From Bacteroides caccae (GTDB taxonomy: Bacteria > Bacteroidota > Bacteroidia > Bacteroidales > Bacteroidaceae), in NCBI RefSeq assembly GCF_002222615.2, contig NZ_CP022412.2, positions 1,488,001 to 1,552,000 of the forward strand: 64,000 bases of DNA, in the 5' to 3' direction. Shown piece after piece: positions 60,772-64,000 of this stretch. The first letter of the stretch is position 1; every line of letters starts with the position of its first letter. The position numbers and the translations under genes were made by a program. The notes under the pieces were generated by a model that did no database searches, was not told the DNA's origin, and saw only the letters and a list, made by a program, of their open reading frames with translations.

Positions 60772-62118
60772 ATGGAACTTGATGTATTAACGGCCATATC
60801 TCCGATTGATGGTCGATATAGAGGCAAAACTAAAGCTTTGGCAGCTTATTTCTCTGAATTTGCACTGATTAAATACCGTGTACAGGTAGAGGTGGAATAC
60901 TTTATCACCTTGTGCGAACTCCCTTTGCCGCAATTAAAAGGAATCGATAACAGCGTGTTTGAAACTCTGCGTAATATTTACCGTAACTTTTCGGAAGCAG
61001 ATGCACAGCGTATTAAAGATATCGAAAGTGTAACCAATCATGATGTGAAGGCCGTAGAATACTTCCTGAAAGAAGAATTTGACAAAATGGGGGGGATGGA
61101 TGACTATAAGGAATTCATTCACTTCGGACTGACTTCTCAGGATATAAACAATACGTCTGTTCCTCTTTCTATCAAGGAAGCGCTCGATAAAGTGTATTAT
61201 CCGTTGATTGAAGAACTGATTGCACAGTTAAAAACTTATGCAACAGATTGGGCTGATATTCCGATGCTTGCCAAAACTCACGGTCAGCCGGCTTCTCCTA
61301 CCCGTTTAGGTAAAGAAGTAATGGTATTCGTTTACCGCTTGGAACGTCAGCTGGCTATGTTGAAGGCTTGCCCGATTACCGCTAAGTTTGGCGGTGCTAC
61401 CGGCAATTACAATGCACATCATGTGGCATATCCTCAGTATGACTGGAAACAGTTCGGTAATCGTTTCGTTGCAGAAAAACTGGGACTGGAACGTGAAGAA
61501 TATACGACTCAGATTTCAAACTATGATAACCTCTCTGCTGTTTTTGATGCAATGAAGCGTATCAATACTATAATGGTAGATATGAACCGGGACTTCTGGC
61601 AATATATCTCTATGGAGTATTTCAAACAGAAGATAAAAGCCGGAGAAGTCGGTTCGAGCGCAATGCCGCACAAAGTGAACCCGATTGACTTCGAAAATGC
61701 GGAAGGAAACTTGGGGATCGCCACTTCCATTCTGGAACATTTGGCTGTGAAGCTTCCGGTTTCCCGTTTGCAGCGTGATTTGACCGACTCTACCGTTCTG
61801 CGTAATGTAGGCGTACCTTTCGGACATATTGTGATTGCAATTCAGAGTTCTTTGAAAGGACTACGCAAACTATTATTGAATGAACCGGCTATTTACCGTG
61901 ATTTGGATAACTGCTGGAGCGTAGTAGCTGAGGCTATCCAGACAATCCTGCGCCGTGAGGCTTATCCGCATCCGTATGAAGCGTTGAAAGCTTTGACGCG
62001 GACAAATCAGGCGATTACGGAAAATTCTATCAAAGAGTTTATCGAAGAACTGAATGTAAACGAAGATATTAAAAAAGAGTTAAGAGCAATTACTCCGCAT
62101 ACTTATACGGGGCTTTAA
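60772..62118 (+). CDS. purB: Adenylosuccinate lyase
   Basis: Acts twice in purine synthesis, releasing fumarate from SAICAR and adenylosuccinate. The 448-residue protein starts MELDVLTAISPIDGRYRGKT. The fumarase/aspartase-superfamily signature is GSSAMPHKVNPIDFENAEGN, holding the flexible catalytic Ser loop. KTHGQPASPTRLGKE and the HFGLTSQDINNT segment complete the active site. The third purine gene in the window after purH and guaB. Confidence 0.96.
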   Translation: MELDVLTAISPIDGRYRGKTKALAAYFSEFALIKYRVQVEVEYFITLCELPLPQLKGIDNSVFETLRNIYRNFSEADAQRIKDIESVTNHDVKAVEYFLKEEFDKMGGMDDYKEFIHFGLTSQDINNTSVPLSIKEALDKVYYPLIEELIAQLKTYATDWADIPMLAKTHGQPASPTRLGKEVMVFVYRLERQLAMLKACPITAKFGGATGNYNAHHVAYPQYDWKQFGNRFVAEKLGLEREEYTTQISNYDNLSAVFDAMKRINTIMVDMNRDFWQYISMEYFKQKIKAGEVGSSAMPHKVNPIDFENAEGNLGIATSILEHLAVKLPVSRLQRDLTDSTVLRNVGVPFGHIVIAIQSSLKGLRKLLLNEPAIYRDLDNCWSVVAEAIQTILRREAYPHPYEALKALTRTNQAITENSIKEFIEELNVNEDIKKELRAITPHTYTGL

Positions 62119-62192
62119 TTGTTTACTTATACAATAAACGTGTTTTTTAAATAGGCCGTGAGGCCAAAGTCTAATTTTATTCGAATAAAAAA

Positions 62193-63677
62193 ATGAGCAC
62201 AGAAAACGAAGAATGGCGCGAAAATTCTTTCAATGAAGAGAATACAGGTGCCGGCCGTGATGGTAACAGGTCGTACAACAGAGAGGGAGGAGAACGTCCG
62301 TATCGTCCTTCTTACAACCGTGAAGGTGGGGATCGTCCGTATCGCCCGAGATTTAATGCCAACAATGAAGGGGGCGAACGCCCACAGCGTTCGTATGGTG
62401 ATCGCTCTTATGGCGACCGTCCGCAACGTCCTTCTTACAATCGTGAAGGCGGTGATCGTCCGTATCGTCCTCGCTTCAATAACAATAGTGAAGGTGGCGA
62501 CCGTCCGCAACGTCCTTACAACCGCGAAGGTGGTTCTTATGGTGATCGTCCTCAACGCCCTTCCTACAATCGTGAAGGTGGTGATCGTCCGTATCGTCCG
62601 AGATTTAATCCGAATTCTGACGGCAGCGACCGTCCTCAGCGTCCTTACAACCGTGAAGGCGGCGAACAACGCTCTTATGGTGATCGTCCGTATCGTCCCC
62701 GTTTCAATAGTGGTGAAGGTGGCGACCGTCCTCAGCGTCCTTACAACCGCGAAGGTGGTGACCGCCCGTATCGTCCTCGCTTCAATAGTGGTGAAGGTGG
62801 AGGCTATCGCAGCAACAACGGTGGTGGCTATCGTCCGAGATTCAATAATGACCGTCAGGGCGGTTACCGTCCTCGTCCACGTACCGGCGATTATGACCCG
62901 AATGCTAAATATAGCATAAAGAAACAAATCGAGTACAAGGAACAGTTTGTTGACCCGAACGAACCGATTCGTCTGAATAAATTCCTGGCTAATGCCGGTG
63001 TTTGTTCACGTCGTGAGGCTGATGAATTTATTACAGCAGGTGTGGTTTCTGTAAATGGTGAAGTTGTTACTGAATTGGGTACAAAAATCAAACGCTCGGA
63101 TGTCGTGAAATTCCACGATGAACCGGTTAGCATCGAACGTAAGGTATATGTATTGCTGAATAAGCCGAAAGATACTGTTACCACATCGGATGATCCGCAG
63201 GAGCGCCGTACGGTAATGGATTTGGTAAAAGGCGCTTGTAACGAACGTATCTATCCGGTAGGACGTCTTGACCGTAACACGACTGGTGTACTGTTACTGA
63301 CAAATGACGGTGACTTGGCTTCCAAGCTGACACATCCGAAATTTCTGAAAAAGAAAATTTATCATGTTCATCTGGACAAGAACCTGACAAAAGCGGATAT
63401 GGATCAGATTGCAGCCGGCATCCAGTTGGAAGACGGTGAAATCCATGCAGACGCTATCAGCTATACCGATGATTTCAAGAAAGACCAGGTAGGTATCGAA
63501 ATTCACTCCGGTAAGAACCGTATCGTTCGCCGTATTTTCGAATCACTGGGTTATAAAGTAGTAAAACTCGACCGTGTATTCTTCGCCGGACTGACTAAAA
63601 AAGGTTTGCGTCGCGGAGACTGGCGTTACCTGTCGGAAGCAGAAGTAAACTACCTCCGCATGGGTTCGTTTGAATAA
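62193..63677 (+). CDS. RluB/RsuA-family pseudouridine synthase with Arg/Gly-rich repeat tail
   Basis: A 494-residue protein. Residues 1-235 are low complexity, with seven NREGG units often followed by DRPYRPRFN-type words; the C-terminal part is the enzyme: an S4 RNA-binding domain (IRLNKFLANAGVCSRREADE) and the RsuA-type synthase domain with catalytic Asp in PVGRLDRNTTGVLLLTNDGD. Typical relatives modify 23S or 16S rRNA. The long N-terminal extension is unlike E. coli RluB and should be disordered and RNA-binding. Confidence 0.92.
   Translation: MSTENEEWRENSFNEENTGAGRDGNRSYNREGGERPYRPSYNREGGDRPYRPRFNANNEGGERPQRSYGDRSYGDRPQRPSYNREGGDRPYRPRFNNNSEGGDRPQRPYNREGGSYGDRPQRPSYNREGGDRPYRPRFNPNSDGSDRPQRPYNREGGEQRSYGDRPYRPRFNSGEGGDRPQRPYNREGGDRPYRPRFNSGEGGGYRSNNGGGYRPRFNNDRQGGYRPRPRTGDYDPNAKYSIKKQIEYKEQFVDPNEPIRLNKFLANAGVCSRREADEFITAGVVSVNGEVVTELGTKIKRSDVVKFHDEPVSIERKVYVLLNKPKDTVTTSDDPQERRTVMDLVKGACNERIYPVGRLDRNTTGVLLLTNDGDLASKLTHPKFLKKKIYHVHLDKNLTKADMDQIAAGIQLEDGEIHADAISYTDDFKKDQVGIEIHSGKNRIVRRIFESLGYKVVKLDRVFFAGLTKKGLRRGDWRYLSEAEVNYLRMGSFE
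62266..62880 (+). repeat. Tandem degenerate coding repeats
   Basis: DNA repeats inside the pseudouridine synthase gene, built of units like TACAACCGTGAAGGTGG, GACCGTCCGTATCGTCC and AATAGTGGTGAAGGTGG. Copy number of such units can change by slippage, so strain length variation is likely. Confidence 0.8.
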
Positions 63678-63781
63678 TAAGTTAATAAATAACAACTTGG
63701 CAGAGGACGGGGAAAGAAAGCAGGAAAAATGAATCTTGTGTTTTAAACCTCGTCTTCTTGTATCTAAAAAGAATAAGTTAA

Positions 63782-64000
63782 ATGGAAAAGATTGGTAGAA
63801 CAAAAATTGTTGATTTGTTGAAGCGTACGGATATCGGCGCTATGGTCAATGTGAAAGGCTGGGTTCGCACCCGCCGAGGTAGCAAACAAGTAAACTTTAT
63901 CGCACTGAATGACGGTTCTACAATAAATAATTTGCAGGTCGTAGTAGATTTGGCTAATTTTGATGAAGAGATGCTGAAACTGATTACTACCGGCGCTTGT
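63782..64000 (+). CDS. asnS: Asparaginyl-tRNA synthetase, N-terminal part
   Basis: The first 73 codons up to the window edge: [19 protein letters not shown] then [20 protein letters not shown] and [15 protein letters not shown], the OB-fold anticodon-binding domain of class II Asn/Asp synthetases. The NFIALNDGS pattern favours AsnS. Confidence 0.88.
   Translation, partial: MEKIGRTKIVDLLKRTDIGAMVNVKGWVRTRRGSKQVNFIALNDGSTINNLQVVVDLANFDEEMLKLITTGAC

Noticed and set aside
62127..62927. 800-base open frame antisense to the pseudouridine synthase repeats
   Set aside because: It arises from the codon pattern of the Arg/Gly repeats on the other strand; its product is a repeat of Thr, Ile, Arg and Val with no known fold, and the plus-strand gene is secure.

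Overview
The window is a chromosomal segment of a gut Bacteroides. Three things in the sequence support this. Promoters follow the Bacteroidota pattern (-7 box TAnnTTTG, -33 TTTG, spacing about 19-23) in place of -35/-10 boxes. Several genes belong to Bacteroidota types (GldH lipoprotein, HU-HIG DNA-binding protein, GH20 hexosaminidase, OstA-like protein next to SurA-type chaperones). The 16S rRNA has Bacteroides-type sequence. From memory the variable regions look most like Bacteroides caccae; that species call is recall, not a search.

Layout. 1-7.6 kb: the 3' end of an Omp85-family gene, a nucleotidyltransferase, an ABC-F ATPase, an M13 metallopeptidase lipoprotein and purH. 7.6-13.3 kb: the cell-shape cluster mreB-mreC-mreD-PBP2-rodA, directly downstream of purH. 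13.3-18.0 kb (minus strand): metF-holB-PSP1/RicT-like-gldH, preceded by a Dps-like ferritin. 18.0-19.85 kb: about 1.8 kb without a credible gene, holding dispersed repeats, a pair of 120-bp inverted repeats and an 84-bp nested hairpin, followed by two tandem rRNA promoters. 19.85-24.94 kb: one rRNA operon (16S, tRNA-Ile, tRNA-Ala, 23S, 5S). 25.1-31.8 kb: DUF177-rpmF-fabH, era, der, then lptB diverging from an mlaE-mlaF pair. 31.9-39.8 kb: a small RRM protein, tig-clpP-clpX, recQ and guaB. 40.0-47.8 kb: three periplasmic folding-factor genes, an OstA-like protein, a small membrane protein and mutL. 47.9-55.3 kb: an OmpA-family porin, then on the minus strand a GH20 hexosaminidase, an HU-HIG protein, two unrecognised membrane proteins and trpS. 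55.4-64 kb: carB behind an apparent leader-peptide attenuator, yaaA, an acetyltransferase, two tandem tRNA-Val genes, purB, a pseudouridine synthase with an Arg/Gly-rich repeat tail, and the start of asnS.

Most of the window is core genome: nucleotide synthesis (purH, guaB, carB, purB), envelope building (mre/PBP2/RodA, LptB, Mla, SurA-type factors, OmpA), translation and protein quality control. The least expected material is noncoding. The best candidates are a pyrBI-like attenuator ahead of carB, the palindromic repeat element upstream of the rRNA operon, a 26-bp perfect palindrome over the promoter of an uncharacterised membrane-protein operon, and a small membrane-protein gene apparently broken by one base. 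No CRISPR array, prophage, insertion-sequence transposase or obvious defence island is present.
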